From Alphaproteobacteria bacterium UBA3002 (GTDB taxonomy: Bacteria > Pseudomonadota > Alphaproteobacteria > Rickettsiales > UBA3002): 64,000 nt of DNA. The notes under the pieces were generated by a model that had not been told where the DNA came from, did no database searches, and worked only from the letters and a program-made list of their open reading frames with translations. Positions 48,979 to 57,583 of the stretch are shown here, piece after piece; position 1 is the stretch's first letter, and every line of letters begins with the position of its first letter. The DNA lies in assembly GCA_002346425.1 (NCBI GenBank), contig DDZS01000035.1, forward strand, positions 49,669 to 113,668, in the 5' to 3' direction. The position numbers were made by a program, and so were the translations under genes.

Positions 48979-49449
48979 ATGCAAAACCAAAACCCATTTG
49001 CGCAATTCACGCAAAACAATCCGTTCGCGCAATTTGTGCAGAACAATCCTTTCGCTGAGCAGATGAAAAGCTATAGCGAATTTAAATCACCGAATTTCGA
49101 TGTGAACCAAATGTTCTCATTTAGCCGTCGCAATGCGGAAGCTTTTTCTGCCGCTTCAAGCGTCATGGTGGAAAGCATGCAAAATGTGTCGCGCAACCAA
49201 GCTGAAAACTTCCGCACCAATGTGGAAGAAATGCTGAAAACTGCCAAAGAAATGATGGGCAGCGGTTCACCGGAAATCAACACGACGCGCCAAGCCGAGT
49301 TGGCAAAATCACTGTTTGAAGCGTCTTTCAAAAACATGCGCGAAGCATCGGAAGCGATGACCAAGTCCGTGTTCGAAGCATCAGACGTGTTGAACAAACG
49401 CGCTGCTGAAAGCCTGGATGAGATCAGCACGATGTCTAAAGCCGCGTAA
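48979..49449 (+). CDS. Phasin family protein
   Basis: This 156-residue granule-associated protein coats PHA inclusions. The phasin domain (about 40-150) is helical and rich in Ala, Glu, Met and Asn (SVMVESMQNVSRNQAENFRTNVEEM). Preceding it is an unusual N-terminal triple repeat, NPFAQFTQN, NPFAQFVQN and NPFAEQ (about 4-28), encoded by near-identical 27-base units. The start at 48979 has GGAAGGAG upstream; the 20-codon extension further upstream is unlikely. It is followed by a strong terminator and has its own promoter and candidate operator. With the PHA depolymerase it indicates granule storage. Confidence 0.9.
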   Translation: MQNQNPFAQFTQNNPFAQFVQNNPFAEQMKSYSEFKSPNFDVNQMFSFSRRNAEAFSAASSVMVESMQNVSRNQAENFRTNVEEMLKTAKEMMGSGSPEINTTRQAELAKSLFEASFKNMREASEAMTKSVFEASDVLNKRAAESLDEISTMSKAA

Positions 49450-49470
49450 CGCGATTTCTACCTGGATTCT

Positions 49471-49498
49471 AAGGGGAGCTTTTTAGCTCCCCTTTTTT
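49471..49498 (+). terminator. Rho-independent terminator of the phasin gene
   Basis: AAGGGGAGCT-TTTT-AGCTCCCCTT is a perfect 10-bp stem with a TTTT loop, running into six T. It ends at the stop codon of the convergent sensor kinase gene. Confidence 0.93.
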
Positions 49499-50798
49499 AT
49501 TCTACCTGCTGTAATTCGATGGGCAGGTTGATGCTCACTTGCAGCCCACCTTTTTTCAGGTTACGCAGCTCAATCGTTCCCCCATGCGCTTGCACCGCAT
49601 CGCGCGCGATACTCAGGCCCAAACCTGCGCCTCCGGTATCCTGATTACGCGACACATCTAGCCGGGTAAAAGGCTGGAAAATTTCTTCCATTTTTTCTTC
49701 CGGCACGCCTGGGCCTTCATCACTCACGCTGATAACGATATATTTCCCGTCACGCCGCGTGGTTATATCGGCTTTGCCGCCATAACGTAGCGCATTATCG
49801 ATCAGATTATGCAGGGCCCGGGCCATCTGGTTACGGCGTATCGGCAGTTGCGCCTCGCTTTTTCCTTCAAAGGTCACCGGCTCTTCTTGCCGCTGATAGC
49901 GCTCAACCATCCGCGCGATAAACGCATCGATGTCTTCGACCTCAGCTGTTTCGCCAGACGCTCCGCGCGCGAAATCAAGATATTCATTGATCATGCGCTC
50001 CATCACGCCAATATCGTATGCCAGCGCCTCGGCCGCTTCCCCTTCCGGCATCATGGCAAGTTGCAGCTTCATGCGTGTCAGCGGCGTGCGCAAATCATGG
50101 CTAATGCCCGCCAGCATTTGCGTACGGGTGGTGACCTGCCGCTGTATCCGATTGCGCATCACCATAAAGGCGCGCCCGGCCTGCCGCACTTCCGCCGCCC
50201 CGCGCGGACGAAAGTCGGGAATATCATGGCCTAATCCAAACTTTTCTGCCGCTTCTGCCAGATTGCGAATCGGGCGAATCTGATTGCGAAGAAACAGTAC
50301 CGCGATGGTCAGCAGAATCAGAGCCGATCCCACCATCCATAGCAGGAAGATATAGGTCGTAGAACTAACCAAACGTTTCTTATCGACCTCTACCACCAGC
50401 ACGGTGTCAGGGGTCAGCACTGCAATTTCGATATCCTCGCGCGCGTCCAGCTGACGGATGGAAAATGGCACGTCTAATTTGCGTGCCAGCAATGCGTAGA
50501 GTTCCGGATATTGCGCCTGCCCAATGCCGTCACTAAAGACCCGACTTCTATCCTGATGGATGCCAAAACCCATCCACTCCCCGGCTTCTTCAATCTCGCG
50601 ATACGGTTTGCCCGCCTGCGCCATTTCACTGAGCAAGCGCACCTGCCCTGCGAGCGTGTTGGACATATTGCGGACAATGCTGTCCCAATGCCGTTCGTAA
50701 AACATGTAGATCGCGACCAGTTGTACCAGGATCGTGGGTAACACCAGAATCAGCAAAGCGCGCCCGAATAACGTATAGGGAAGCCAGCGTTTGCGCAT
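49497..50798 (-). CDS. EnvZ-like sensor histidine kinase
   Basis: This 433-residue inner-membrane sensor has two transmembrane helices (about 15-33 and 148-170) flanking a periplasmic domain of about 115 residues. A HAMP linker follows (about 171-225, NQIRPIRNLAEAAEKFG). The dimerisation domain has the phosphorylated His234 (GISHDLRTPLTRMKLQL), and the ATP-binding domain has the N box (HNLIDNALRYGG), DEGPGVP and GGAGLGLSIA. It resembles EnvZ overall. It overlaps its response-regulator gene by one base, so the two form a cognate pair. Confidence 0.93.
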   Translation of the reverse strand: MRKRWLPYTLFGRALLILVLPTILVQLVAIYMFYERHWDSIVRNMSNTLAGQVRLLSEMAQAGKPYREIEEAGEWMGFGIHQDRSRVFSDGIGQAQYPELYALLARKLDVPFSIRQLDAREDIEIAVLTPDTVLVVEVDKKRLVSSTTYIFLLWMVGSALILLTIAVLFLRNQIRPIRNLAEAAEKFGLGHDIPDFRPRGAAEVRQAGRAFMVMRNRIQRQVTTRTQMLAGISHDLRTPLTRMKLQLAMMPEGEAAEALAYDIGVMERMINEYLDFARGASGETAEVEDIDAFIARMVERYQRQEEPVTFEGKSEAQLPIRRNQMARALHNLIDNALRYGGKADITTRRDGKYIVISVSDEGPGVPEEKMEEIFQPFTRLDVSRNQDTGGAGLGLSIARDAVQAHGGTIELRNLKKGGLQVSINLPIELQQVE

Positions 50799-51454
50799 CA
50801 GTTGACCCGTAATACATAGCCCGCGCCGCGCACGGTTTGTATGAAGCGTGGTTTCGGGCTATCCGGTTCCAGTTTTTTGCGCAAGCGATTGATTTGCACA
50901 TCAATGCTGCGGTCCTGATCGTCGCCACCCGACAAGGCCGCGCGCGAGACGGGTTCCCCCGGCTGCTTCGCCAATAAATTAAGGAAATGGCGCTCGCTGT
51001 CGGTCAGATGCACGGGCTGATCTTCCTGCCATAACTCGCCCTGATTGACATCATACCGATAAGGCCCAAACATAATTTCCGACCGGCGCGGTGCAGCGCT
51101 GCGCAACAAATTATTTAACCGCAACACCAGCTCTTTTGGCTCAAAGGGCTTACTGAGATAATCGCGCGCCCCCGCTTCCAATCCTTCGATGCGCGCATCG
51201 GATTCTCCCATGGCTGTCAGCAATAGGATCGGCGCCTGTTTATCCGCGATCGCTTGCGTTAAGCTTAAACCATCTTCTCCGGGCATCATACGATCGACCA
51301 CCAGTGCATCGAATTGCAGTAAAGAGAGTTTAGTGCGCGCCACCTGGGCATCTTCAGCGGTAACCACAAAAAACCCCTGTTTCGACAAATAATCCTGTAA
51401 CAATTTACGCAAGCGCGCATCGTCATCGACCACCAGAATATGCTTTTCATTCAT
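50798..51454 (-). CDS. OmpR-family response regulator
   Basis: This 218-residue DNA-binding regulator is paired with the downstream kinase. The receiver domain (about 4-118) has acidic residues Asp10-12, phosphoacceptor Asp54 (VVDRMMPGEDG) and KPFEPKEL with the conserved Lys. The C-terminal OmpR winged helix (about 130-218) ends in FIQTVRGAGYVLRV. The ATG at 51454 overlaps the smr stop by four bases, which favours it over a start 30 codons upstream inside smr. Osmotic or envelope signalling is suggested only by similarity. Confidence 0.94.
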   Translation of the reverse strand: MNEKHILVVDDDARLRKLLQDYLSKQGFFVVTAEDAQVARTKLSLLQFDALVVDRMMPGEDGLSLTQAIADKQAPILLLTAMGESDARIEGLEAGARDYLSKPFEPKELVLRLNNLLRSAAPRRSEIMFGPYRYDVNQGELWQEDQPVHLTDSERHFLNLLAKQPGEPVSRAALSGGDDQDRSIDVQINRLRKKLEPDSPKPRFIQTVRGAGYVLRVN

Positions 51455-51960
51455 CGGCGTAATTTCCCTGCCTGTTTCAGTAGCAGATAAAATGCACCGC
51501 CGCCACCATGCTGCGGCCTGGCCTGATCGATGGATAACACCCATGGCCGCAAATCCGGCTCATTAACCCAACGCGGCAGCAGGTTGCGTAACCGCCCTTC
51601 CTGATATTTGCCCTTGCCTGTAATCACCAACACCATGCGCGCGCCTTGCTTGCTTTGCGCGTGAATGAATTCTTTAAAGAACACGTAAGCCTCCTCGGCA
51701 TTCAGGCCATGCAGATCGATTCCGGCATCAATTGGGTGATGCCCGCGACGGACCCGGCGTTTGCGCGCAGTGTCGATATTGGCATATTCACCCGGTATCA
51801 AAGGGTCTAGCGCAGGTACAGCGCGCGGTTGCTGGCGCAGTGTTTTGTCGCGTGCGACTTCCGCCGTAAACGCATCCAAATCGAGTTTCGGGCGTTTCTG
51901 GCCAACGGCTTCTTGCCAGTGTTGCAACTCTTCAGCCGTTAGCTCACGTTCCCCCTTCAT
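51451..51960 (-). CDS. Smr-domain protein
   Basis: The 169-residue protein has a C-terminal Smr domain (about 85-165), recognisable by IDLHGLNAEEAYVFFKEFI, LVITGKGK and a W-x-Lx10-P pattern. Smr domains are nucleases acting on DNA or mRNA in other proteins. The N-terminal part is a charged linker. The chosen ATG shares four bases with the mltA stop and its own stop shares four with the regulator gene, so mltA-smr-ompR-envZ read as one coupled unit. The in vivo substrate is unknown. Confidence 0.9.
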   Translation of the reverse strand: MKGERELTAEELQHWQEAVGQKRPKLDLDAFTAEVARDKTLRQQPRAVPALDPLIPGEYANIDTARKRRVRRGHHPIDAGIDLHGLNAEEAYVFFKEFIHAQSKQGARMVLVITGKGKYQEGRLRNLLPRWVNEPDLRPWVLSIDQARPQHGGGGAFYLLLKQAGKLRR

Positions 51961-52991
51961 GGCAATAACAGCGTCCACACTCCCGGAGATTGTTGGTGGC
52001 CAGCCAGTCGCGCCGCCACCTCGCCCGTGCCAAAAAAGATGTCTCCGCGCAACGGGCCTTTGATCGCTGTGCCGGTATCCTGCGCGACCATTAATTGCGC
52101 GAAGCGGCGACCATCATGTAGCTGCGTTTCTATAAACACCGGCAATCCGAGTGGAAAAAAGGCCGGATCGACGGCTAGCGACTGTCCCGGTGTCAGCGGT
52201 ACATTTTGCGCCCCTTTCGGCATTTCGTCTGCCGCTTCCCGCGTGAAGAACACGTAAGACGCATTTTCCTGCATCAATGCCTGCGATTGATCGGGATGCC
52301 GTTCCAGCCAATCCCGAATCGCCTGCATAGACATGTCTTCCTTGGCTACCTCGCCCCGCGCGATTAAGATTCGCCCGATGGGGGTATAGGGCTGCTCGCT
52401 CTTCGCTGCAAATTGCAATTTCCGTCGCGTCCCATCTGGCAAACGGATAAAACCGGACCCCTGAATCTGTAAAAAGAAACGGTCAATCGGGCTTTGCAAC
52501 CACGCTAAAATCGGTGCTTTTCCTGCGAGCGCGCCTGCGTCAATCGCCTTACGCGAAAGGTGTTTATAGGGAACTGTCGGCACCCCATAGACGGGAACCG
52601 TATGCTGCGCGTCTTTCTGTAAAGCCGCCGAAAAATCCGGAATGAAATAGCCCGTCAGCAAGCCCGGCTCCTCCGCTGTCATCTGATAAAACCGGAATTC
52701 ATTTTCAAAAAACCGCTTCGCATCCGTGGTTGTTTTCGCCTTGGTACACGCGGATTGCCAGCGGGCTTGCGGTACATAGGGTTGCAAATGGGGGGGTATG
52801 GTTTTACTGGCAATACAAGAGCGCTTAAAGGCGTTAAGGGCTGCCGCATGATTTGTTGACGCCCAATCCGCAGGCAACTTCGCTGGCGTTAGGGTTACCG
52901 CTTGTGCGGGTAAGGCACACAAAAACAATAGCCCAAAGACGACCCCGCGCAGCCCCAGCCGCGCCGGGTTTACATGTCGACGATGGTCCAA
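51957..52991 (-). CDS. mltA: Membrane-bound lytic murein transglycosylase A
   Basis: It cleaves peptidoglycan glycan strands, leaving 1,6-anhydro ends. The 344-residue protein has a signal peptide (GVVFGLLFLCALPAQA) but no lipobox cysteine, so it is probably periplasmic and not a lipoprotein. The MltA domain (about 115-230) includes LTGYFIPDF and LQIQGSGFIRLPDG. The 3D domain at the C-terminus carries the catalytic Asp in MVAQDTGTAIKGPLRGDIFFGTG. The start is a TTG overlapping the Tim44-type gene by 22 bases; a ribosome binding site is not clear. Confidence 0.93.
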   Translation of the reverse strand: MDHRRHVNPARLGLRGVVFGLLFLCALPAQAVTLTPAKLPADWASTNHAAALNAFKRSCIASKTIPPHLQPYVPQARWQSACTKAKTTTDAKRFFENEFRFYQMTAEEPGLLTGYFIPDFSAALQKDAQHTVPVYGVPTVPYKHLSRKAIDAGALAGKAPILAWLQSPIDRFFLQIQGSGFIRLPDGTRRKLQFAAKSEQPYTPIGRILIARGEVAKEDMSMQAIRDWLERHPDQSQALMQENASYVFFTREAADEMPKGAQNVPLTPGQSLAVDPAFFPLGLPVFIETQLHDGRRFAQLMVAQDTGTAIKGPLRGDIFFGTGEVAARLAGHQQSPGVWTLLLP

Positions 52992-53650
52992 TTCGGATTG
53001 CGCGACTTTAAGTTGCGCTCAAACTGCCATTCGTCTGAGACATCCTCAACGAGTGAGGCATCCCCTTCAATGATTTTCCCTTGTTTGTCTTTTACCACAT
53101 GAATCTGCTCGGTCAGAAACGCAACGGTAATACGCATTGTGCTGCCTTGGGTCGTCACATCGCGCAAATCAGCTTCTTTAATGGCGACCAACGTGGTTAG
53201 CGTTTTGGTATCGCTCGCCTCGGCCTTTTTCAGATCATCATCAAACGATGCATAGAGGTCTTTGTTCAACAGCATTTTAAGCGTATCGCGGTCGCCTTCG
53301 TTATAGGCTTGCAATACCATCTCCAGCGCCTGCTTCGCGCCTTGCAGGAAACTATCGAGCGTGAAAGATGGGTCGACGGCTTTTGCCTCTTCCAGCTCTG
53401 TACGCAATTTCGTATCTTCGACTTTTTTCAGGCTCTCGTCTTCTGGTAGAATAATTTCTACCTCATCCGCCTGTGGCATATCATACAGCTGCACCACTTT
53501 CTCGCGTGAGGACGGATGCCGCGTGCCATTGGCTTTCGGCGTAACGTCATGCCCGCGCTTTTCCCCGAGCATGCTGCGATAACGCAGAATGATAAAAGCG
53601 GCTATCGCCGCGATGACGATGATATCGCCATATGCAAATCCGTCTGACAT
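52970..53650 (-). CDS. Tim44/TimA-family protein
   Basis: The 226-residue protein has one N-terminal membrane helix (about 5-22) and a C-terminal Tim44-like domain (about 80-226), including DPSFTLDSFLQGAKQALEMVLQAYNEGD and a closing DEWQFERNLKSRNPNWTIVD. Bacterial TimA is an inner-membrane protein related to the mitochondrial import motor adaptor; its bacterial role is unsettled. Its place between mltA and secB is conserved in alphaproteobacteria. Confidence 0.92.
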   Translation of the reverse strand: MSDGFAYGDIIVIAAIAAFIILRYRSMLGEKRGHDVTPKANGTRHPSSREKVVQLYDMPQADEVEIILPEDESLKKVEDTKLRTELEEAKAVDPSFTLDSFLQGAKQALEMVLQAYNEGDRDTLKMLLNKDLYASFDDDLKKAEASDTKTLTTLVAIKEADLRDVTTQGSTMRITVAFLTEQIHVVKDKQGKIIEGDASLVEDVSDEWQFERNLKSRNPNWTIVDM

Positions 53651-53770
53651 AAGGTCCTACTTTAGTTTTTACCGGCTTCGACGGATTGCGAATTGATTTC
53701 ACAGCCCGAATCTATTACATCGCAGCATATAAGAGAATTAGCCGTTGAATCAAGGCAAAGGAGCATGAGT

Positions 53771-54238
53771 ATGAATGATCAGGCCACGCAACCGCAGATG
53801 CTTTCACTGCGCGGACAATATATTAAGGACATTTCTTTTGAGAATCCGCGGGCGCCGCAAAGCCTGCTGAACCTGAAAGAGCCGCCGGCGATTGAGATTA
53901 ATGTCGATCTGAGCGCGCAGCGCCTGCAGGATAATATGTTCGAATTGACCATGCATATCGGGGCGCGGGCTAGTCAGGATAAAACGACTGTGTTCCTAAC
54001 CGATCTCGCTTATGGCGGCATTTTTGACGTTCCCGGCGATGAGAATACCGATTTTGAGCGACTGGTATTAGTGGATTGCGCCTATATGCTGTTCCCTTTC
54101 GCGCGCCGTATTGTGGCAGAAATCACGCGCGATGGTGGGTTCCCCCCGTTACAGATTGAACCGGTCAATTTCGCCGGACTTTATGAACAAAATAAAGGCA
54201 ATATTCAGCGCGCTGCCCCACAAGCTGCGGCGGAGTAA
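53771..54238 (+). CDS. secB: Protein-export chaperone SecB
   Basis: SecB is a tetrameric cytosolic chaperone that keeps precursor proteins export-competent and hands them to SecA. The 155-residue protein shows LSLRGQYIKDISFENPRAPQ (about 14-33), DLAYGGIFDV and a C-terminal PFARRIVAEITRDGGFPPLQIEPVNF. Start choice: AAGGAG lies seven bases before the ATG at 53771 but only one base before the ATG at 53765, so 53771 is preferred. It diverges from the Tim44-type gene and converges with dnaQ. Confidence 0.96.
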   Translation: MNDQATQPQMLSLRGQYIKDISFENPRAPQSLLNLKEPPAIEINVDLSAQRLQDNMFELTMHIGARASQDKTTVFLTDLAYGGIFDVPGDENTDFERLVLVDCAYMLFPFARRIVAEITRDGGFPPLQIEPVNFAGLYEQNKGNIQRAAPQAAAE

Positions 54239-54241
54239 TCC

Positions 54242-54922
54242 TCAGCCAAGCTTCGCCCAAATTGGGTCGTTCAACTGTTCTAAAAATTGCAGATGGGCTT
54301 TAATCTCTTCCGGGCTAACCTCGAAATGCCGTTCGGGCAAATCATAGGCATGCGGCATGGCGGTCGTTTCTTTTTCCGCTCGGACCTCGGCCTGTAGCGC
54401 CAATCCCGATTGCCGCCCACCGCGCAATTCCAGATAAACGTCCGCTAGTAACTCCGCATCTAGCAGTGCGCCGTGCTTGGTCCGTGCGCTCAAATCAATC
54501 CCGAAACGTCGGCATAAGGCATCCAAATTGGCTGGCTGCCCGGGGAATGCCGCGCGCGCCATCTGCACCGTATCCACCGCTTGCGCCATCGACAATTTGC
54601 GTTTGCCAAGCCACTCCAGCTCAGCATTCAGAAATTTCATATCAAACGCTGCATTGTGAATGACCAGCGGATCTGAACCGATGAATTCCAGAAAACTATC
54701 GGCGATATCTTTGAATAAAGGCTTGTCGGATAGGAAGGCAGAAGACAATCCATGAATCCGCTCCGCTTCTTCCGGCATGTCCCGCTCGGGATTCAGATAA
54801 ATATGAAAATGGTTGCCGGTGCGGATATGGTTCTGCATCTCCACCGCGCCGATTTCGACCACCCGATGCCCGCTATAGGGGTCTAGCCCAGTGGTTTCCG
54901 TATCTAACGCTATCTCACGCAT
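54242..54922 (-). CDS. dnaQ: DNA polymerase III epsilon subunit
   Basis: This is the 3'-5' proofreading exonuclease of the replicative polymerase. The 226-residue protein has Exo [11 protein letters not shown] (catalytic Asp7 and Glu9), Exo [16 protein letters not shown] and Exo [20 protein letters not shown]. The C-terminal tail, used in the family to bind the alpha subunit, is present. It is followed upstream by coaE after 27 bases in the leftward origin-proximal series dnaQ-coaE-aroE. Confidence 0.96.
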   Translation of the reverse strand: MREIALDTETTGLDPYSGHRVVEIGAVEMQNHIRTGNHFHIYLNPERDMPEEAERIHGLSSAFLSDKPLFKDIADSFLEFIGSDPLVIHNAAFDMKFLNAELEWLGKRKLSMAQAVDTVQMARAAFPGQPANLDALCRRFGIDLSARTKHGALLDAELLADVYLELRGGRQSGLALQAEVRAEKETTAMPHAYDLPERHFEVSPEEIKAHLQFLEQLNDPIWAKLG

Positions 54923-54949
54923 TCGTTTTCTTTCGGCTGTCTTGTTACC

Positions 54950-55528
54950 CTAACCGATGCTTGTAAGCACCCGTTTCACTTCGCGTATGGTAACGCCTTT
55001 TCCCTGATGGGTGGGTATGACAAAATCGCTTCTGTGGATGCGCAGCGCATGGCCCATTTGTTTAGATAGGATACCGGAGAGTTTTTTCTCACTCATGCCC
55101 GGTCTCCGCATGGCGCGTTGCCATTGAATAAAGGTGGGGCAATAGGTGGTGATGGTATAATCGCATAACGCATCGGCGCCGGTTTCAAATAAAAGCGGGA
55201 TATCGAGCAGAATTAACCGGCGGTGATTGCGACGTTGTTGGCGAATGAACGCATGCTCCTTCGCCCGCACTGCCGGATGTAACATATTTTCCAACTGACG
55301 AAGCGCTGCCGCATCCTGAAAGACCCGCGCGCCTAATAGTTTTCGGTCGATGTGATTATTCTTCACCGCCTCTGGAAACGCGTCGGATACTTCGTAAAAA
55401 CATTCGTGCTGCAGCAAATGATGCACGGTTAGATCGGCATCGAATATCGGCACGTTGTGGCGGGCAAACATCCGGCTAACGGTGGTTTTTCCTGTGGCGA
55501 TGCCACCGGTCAATCCTAAGATGATCAC
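54950..55528 (-). CDS. coaE: Dephospho-CoA kinase
   Basis: This is the last step of coenzyme A synthesis. The 192-residue protein has the P-loop GLTGGIATGKTT (about 4-15), FDADLTVHHLL (substrate-binding Asp) and LLDIPLLFETGAD (about 100-112). Its start overlaps the aroE stop by four bases. A coaE next to dnaQ and aroE at the origin is a conserved alphaproteobacterial arrangement. Confidence 0.95.
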   Translation of the reverse strand: MIILGLTGGIATGKTTVSRMFARHNVPIFDADLTVHHLLQHECFYEVSDAFPEAVKNNHIDRKLLGARVFQDAAALRQLENMLHPAVRAKEHAFIRQQRRNHRRLILLDIPLLFETGADALCDYTITTYCPTFIQWQRAMRRPGMSEKKLSGILSKQMGHALRIHRSDFVIPTHQGKGVTIREVKRVLTSIG

Positions 55529-56358
55529 AGCGATGCTTCCAGCAAAGAAAGCACGTCCTCATCCACGTGCGGCCGCGCACCGAACCATAGCTCAAACCCG
55601 GGCACCCCTTGATGAGCCAGCATGCCAACACCGGTGACAATCGGATTGCCGCGTGCGTCTGCTGCTTTTAGTAGACCGGTCATCAGCGGTTTATAAACAA
55701 TGTCGGTGACGAGCGCGTCTTTCGGCAAAGCATCCAGCGCAAAGGGCCATGGCGCATCGTCCCCCATGCCCAAACTGGACGTGTTCACTAACAAAGTCGT
55801 TTCTGCCATTGCCGCTTCGGTTTCCGCCCAGTCCAGTGTTTCACATGGAACACCAAAATGTTCGGCGAGTGCATCGGCACGGGAACGGGTACGATTGGCA
55901 ATCAGGATTTTTTGGAATCCCTCCTGTTGCAACGCATAAATAATTGCGCGCGAAGCGCCACCTGCCCCAATAACCAGCGCCTGCTGTTTAAACCGTGATA
56001 AATCGTGGTGATGGTATTTCAGATTCTGTAAAAATCCTTCGGCATCGGTATTGGTCGCGTAGATCGTCTCGTCCGAGTTAAACTGCAACGTGTTGACTGC
56101 ACCGATGGCTTTCGCGGTTTCACTGATATCCTGCACCAATGCCATTGCTGCTTCTTTATGTGGAATCGTCAAATTACATCCCACAAATCCTAGCTTCGGC
56201 ATGGCAAGCAACACATCTTTCAAATCGTCCGGTTTGATTTCCATGGGAAGATACATGCCAGGTATACCCATGGTCTGTAGCCAGTAATTATGCATGGGCG
56301 GAGAAAGTGATTGTTTGATCGGATAGCCGAGTACTGCGGCTGTGGGTAGTTGCATCAT
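55525..56358 (-). CDS. aroE: Shikimate dehydrogenase (NADP)
   Basis: It reduces 3-dehydroshikimate in the aromatic amino acid pathway. The 277-residue protein has the substrate-site motifs KQSLSPPMHNYWL (about 14-26) and LTIPHKEAAM with the catalytic Lys. The nucleotide loop GAGGASRAI (about 127-135) is followed by NRTRSRADAL, typical of NADP binding. It overlaps coaE and the upstream PPDK-regulator gene by four bases each. In some relatives maf sits between the latter and aroE; here it does not. Confidence 0.96.
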   Translation of the reverse strand: MMQLPTAAVLGYPIKQSLSPPMHNYWLQTMGIPGMYLPMEIKPDDLKDVLLAMPKLGFVGCNLTIPHKEAAMALVQDISETAKAIGAVNTLQFNSDETIYATNTDAEGFLQNLKYHHHDLSRFKQQALVIGAGGASRAIIYALQQEGFQKILIANRTRSRADALAEHFGVPCETLDWAETEAAMAETTLLVNTSSLGMGDDAPWPFALDALPKDALVTDIVYKPLMTGLLKAADARGNPIVTGVGMLAHQGVPGFELWFGARPHVDEDVLSLLEASL

Positions 56359-57185
56359 TGGCTTAAGCGCTCCAACTGTTTACGCCGGTAGTTGATAATC
56401 AGTGCCGCGGTTTCTTCCACCGAGCGGCGCGTCACATCGATCATCGGCCACCCCTGTTTGCGATATACTTTTTTCGACGCGTCGATTTCCGCCTGCACTT
56501 CTTCGCTGTCGACATAATTCGAATCCTGCTGGTCTAACGAAAGCAATCGGCTTTTGCGAATTTGCAGTAAGCGATCCAGACTGATGGTAAGACCCACGAT
56601 CAAAGGTGGGCGCCGAAGGTCATGAAGTTGAAAGAGTTTTTCCGGTAATTCGATGCCGCCGACGAATGGAATATTAGCGGCCTTATAACCGCGGTTCGCC
56701 AGATAAATACAGGTCGGCGATTTTGATGTGCGCGACACACCGACCACGATAATATCGGCCGATTCCAATTCCCAATGGCCCTGCCCATCATCATGCGCCA
56801 GCGTGTAATCGATCGCGGCCACGCGTTCATAATAATCATCGCCCAGCTCATGTTGCTGTCCGGGTTTTTGTGAGGCTTCCATATTCAGATAGGCGGATAT
56901 CTCACGGATCACTGGCCCTAAAATGGGGATGCAGGGCAAGCGGCGTTCATTACAGCCGCGGCGCAATGCTTCGCGCAGGTCCGGGTTGACTAACGTATAC
57001 ATCACGACGCCCGGATTGGCATCGAGCGATTGCAGCACTTTTTCCAACTGGCCTTTGGTGCGCACCAGCGTCCAGATATGTTCCTGCACTTCGACCTGAT
57101 CAAATTGCGCCATCGCCGCGCGCGATACGCTGGAAACCGTTTCTCCGGTAGAATCCGAAACGAGGTGCAAATGAAAATCTTCCAT
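56355..57185 (-). CDS. Pyruvate phosphate dikinase / PEP synthase regulatory protein (PSRP)
   Basis: This bifunctional ADP-dependent kinase and Pi-dependent pyrophosphorylase (DUF299) switches PPDK or PEP synthase off and on. The 276-residue protein opens FHLHLVSDSTGETV and has the P-loop-like VVGVSRTSKSPTCIYLANRG (about 147-166), followed by a C-terminal MIDVTRRSVEETA. This is the gene known as RP001-like beside the replication origin in Caulobacter and Rickettsia. It reads away from the presumed origin. Whether its target is PPDK or PEP synthase is not visible here. Confidence 0.94.
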   Translation of the reverse strand: MEDFHLHLVSDSTGETVSSVSRAAMAQFDQVEVQEHIWTLVRTKGQLEKVLQSLDANPGVVMYTLVNPDLREALRRGCNERRLPCIPILGPVIREISAYLNMEASQKPGQQHELGDDYYERVAAIDYTLAHDDGQGHWELESADIIVVGVSRTSKSPTCIYLANRGYKAANIPFVGGIELPEKLFQLHDLRRPPLIVGLTISLDRLLQIRKSRLLSLDQQDSNYVDSEEVQAEIDASKKVYRKQGWPMIDVTRRSVEETAALIINYRRKQLERLSQ

Positions 57186-57205
57186 GCCCTCAACTTAACC
57201 GGGCT

Positions 57206-57214
57206 TGTGTATAA
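57206..57214 (-). other. DnaA box (perfect consensus)
   Basis: TGTGTATAA on the + strand reads TTATACACA on the minus strand, matching TTATNCACA in full. It lies 21 bases upstream of the PSRP start codon. Confidence 0.6.
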
Positions 57215-57309
57215 AGGCGAGTATAGATCAACGCATAAACCTGTGCTTGGAACTGTGTGCAGATTATTTGTCGCTTTTATGTGTATATCCTACGGTCTTT
57301 CCCCGGGCG

Positions 57310-57318
57310 TTATCCCCA
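57310..57318 (+). other. DnaA-box-like site
   Basis: TTATCCCCA differs from TTATCCACA at one position. Confidence 0.45.
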
Positions 57319-57476
57319 TTAGCGCATGCGTTTTTCTCACACAGGCATAACTTCCATCCACCCCTTTATGGAATTTTTATATTTTTCTCTTTTCGCTTTA
57401 TATTCCAGTTTGCTTGGTCCCAGCTCCTCATATTTTGGATAGCAGTTATACGTAATGTTTTCCACGCGGATAGTTT

Positions 57477-57485
57477 CGTGGATAA
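57477..57485 (-). other. DnaA-box-like site
   Basis: CGTGGATAA reads TTATCCACG on the minus strand, one mismatch (last base) from TTATCCACA. It lies between the two AT-rich tracts. Confidence 0.5.
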
Positions 57486-57583
57486 CCTGATAGCAAACGC
57501 TCATCCCCATAATTCCTCCCCCCAATAAACAACAAAATCTTTTCTATTATCTTTATTATTATTTTGGGTTAAGCCTTCGAACC

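Larger units (their letters stand above)
57186..57583. other. Probable chromosomal replication origin (oriC)
   Basis: This 398-base gap separates the divergent PSRP and hemE genes, exactly where the origin lies in Caulobacter and Rickettsia. It contains a perfect match to the DnaA-box consensus TTATNCACA (57206-57214, minus strand). Three one-mismatch sites occur at 57280-57288, 57310-57318 and 57477-57485. Two AT-rich tracts, at about 57363-57407 and 57538-57570, could serve as the unwinding element. Genes on both sides mostly read outward. No TTAA-N7-TTAA CtrA site or GANTC methylation site was seen. I see no credible gene in it. Confidence 0.72.

Noticed and set aside
57337..57525. A 62-codon minus-strand frame in the origin gap
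   Set aside because: It has no ribosome binding site and an unusual Tyr/Lys/Glu composition, and it lies across AT-rich tracts and a DnaA-like box. Chance openness of AT-rich DNA is the better explanation.
57206..57528. Short + strand frames in the PSRP-hemE gap
   Set aside because: They overlap the origin signals, have no ribosome binding sites and show no protein-like features.
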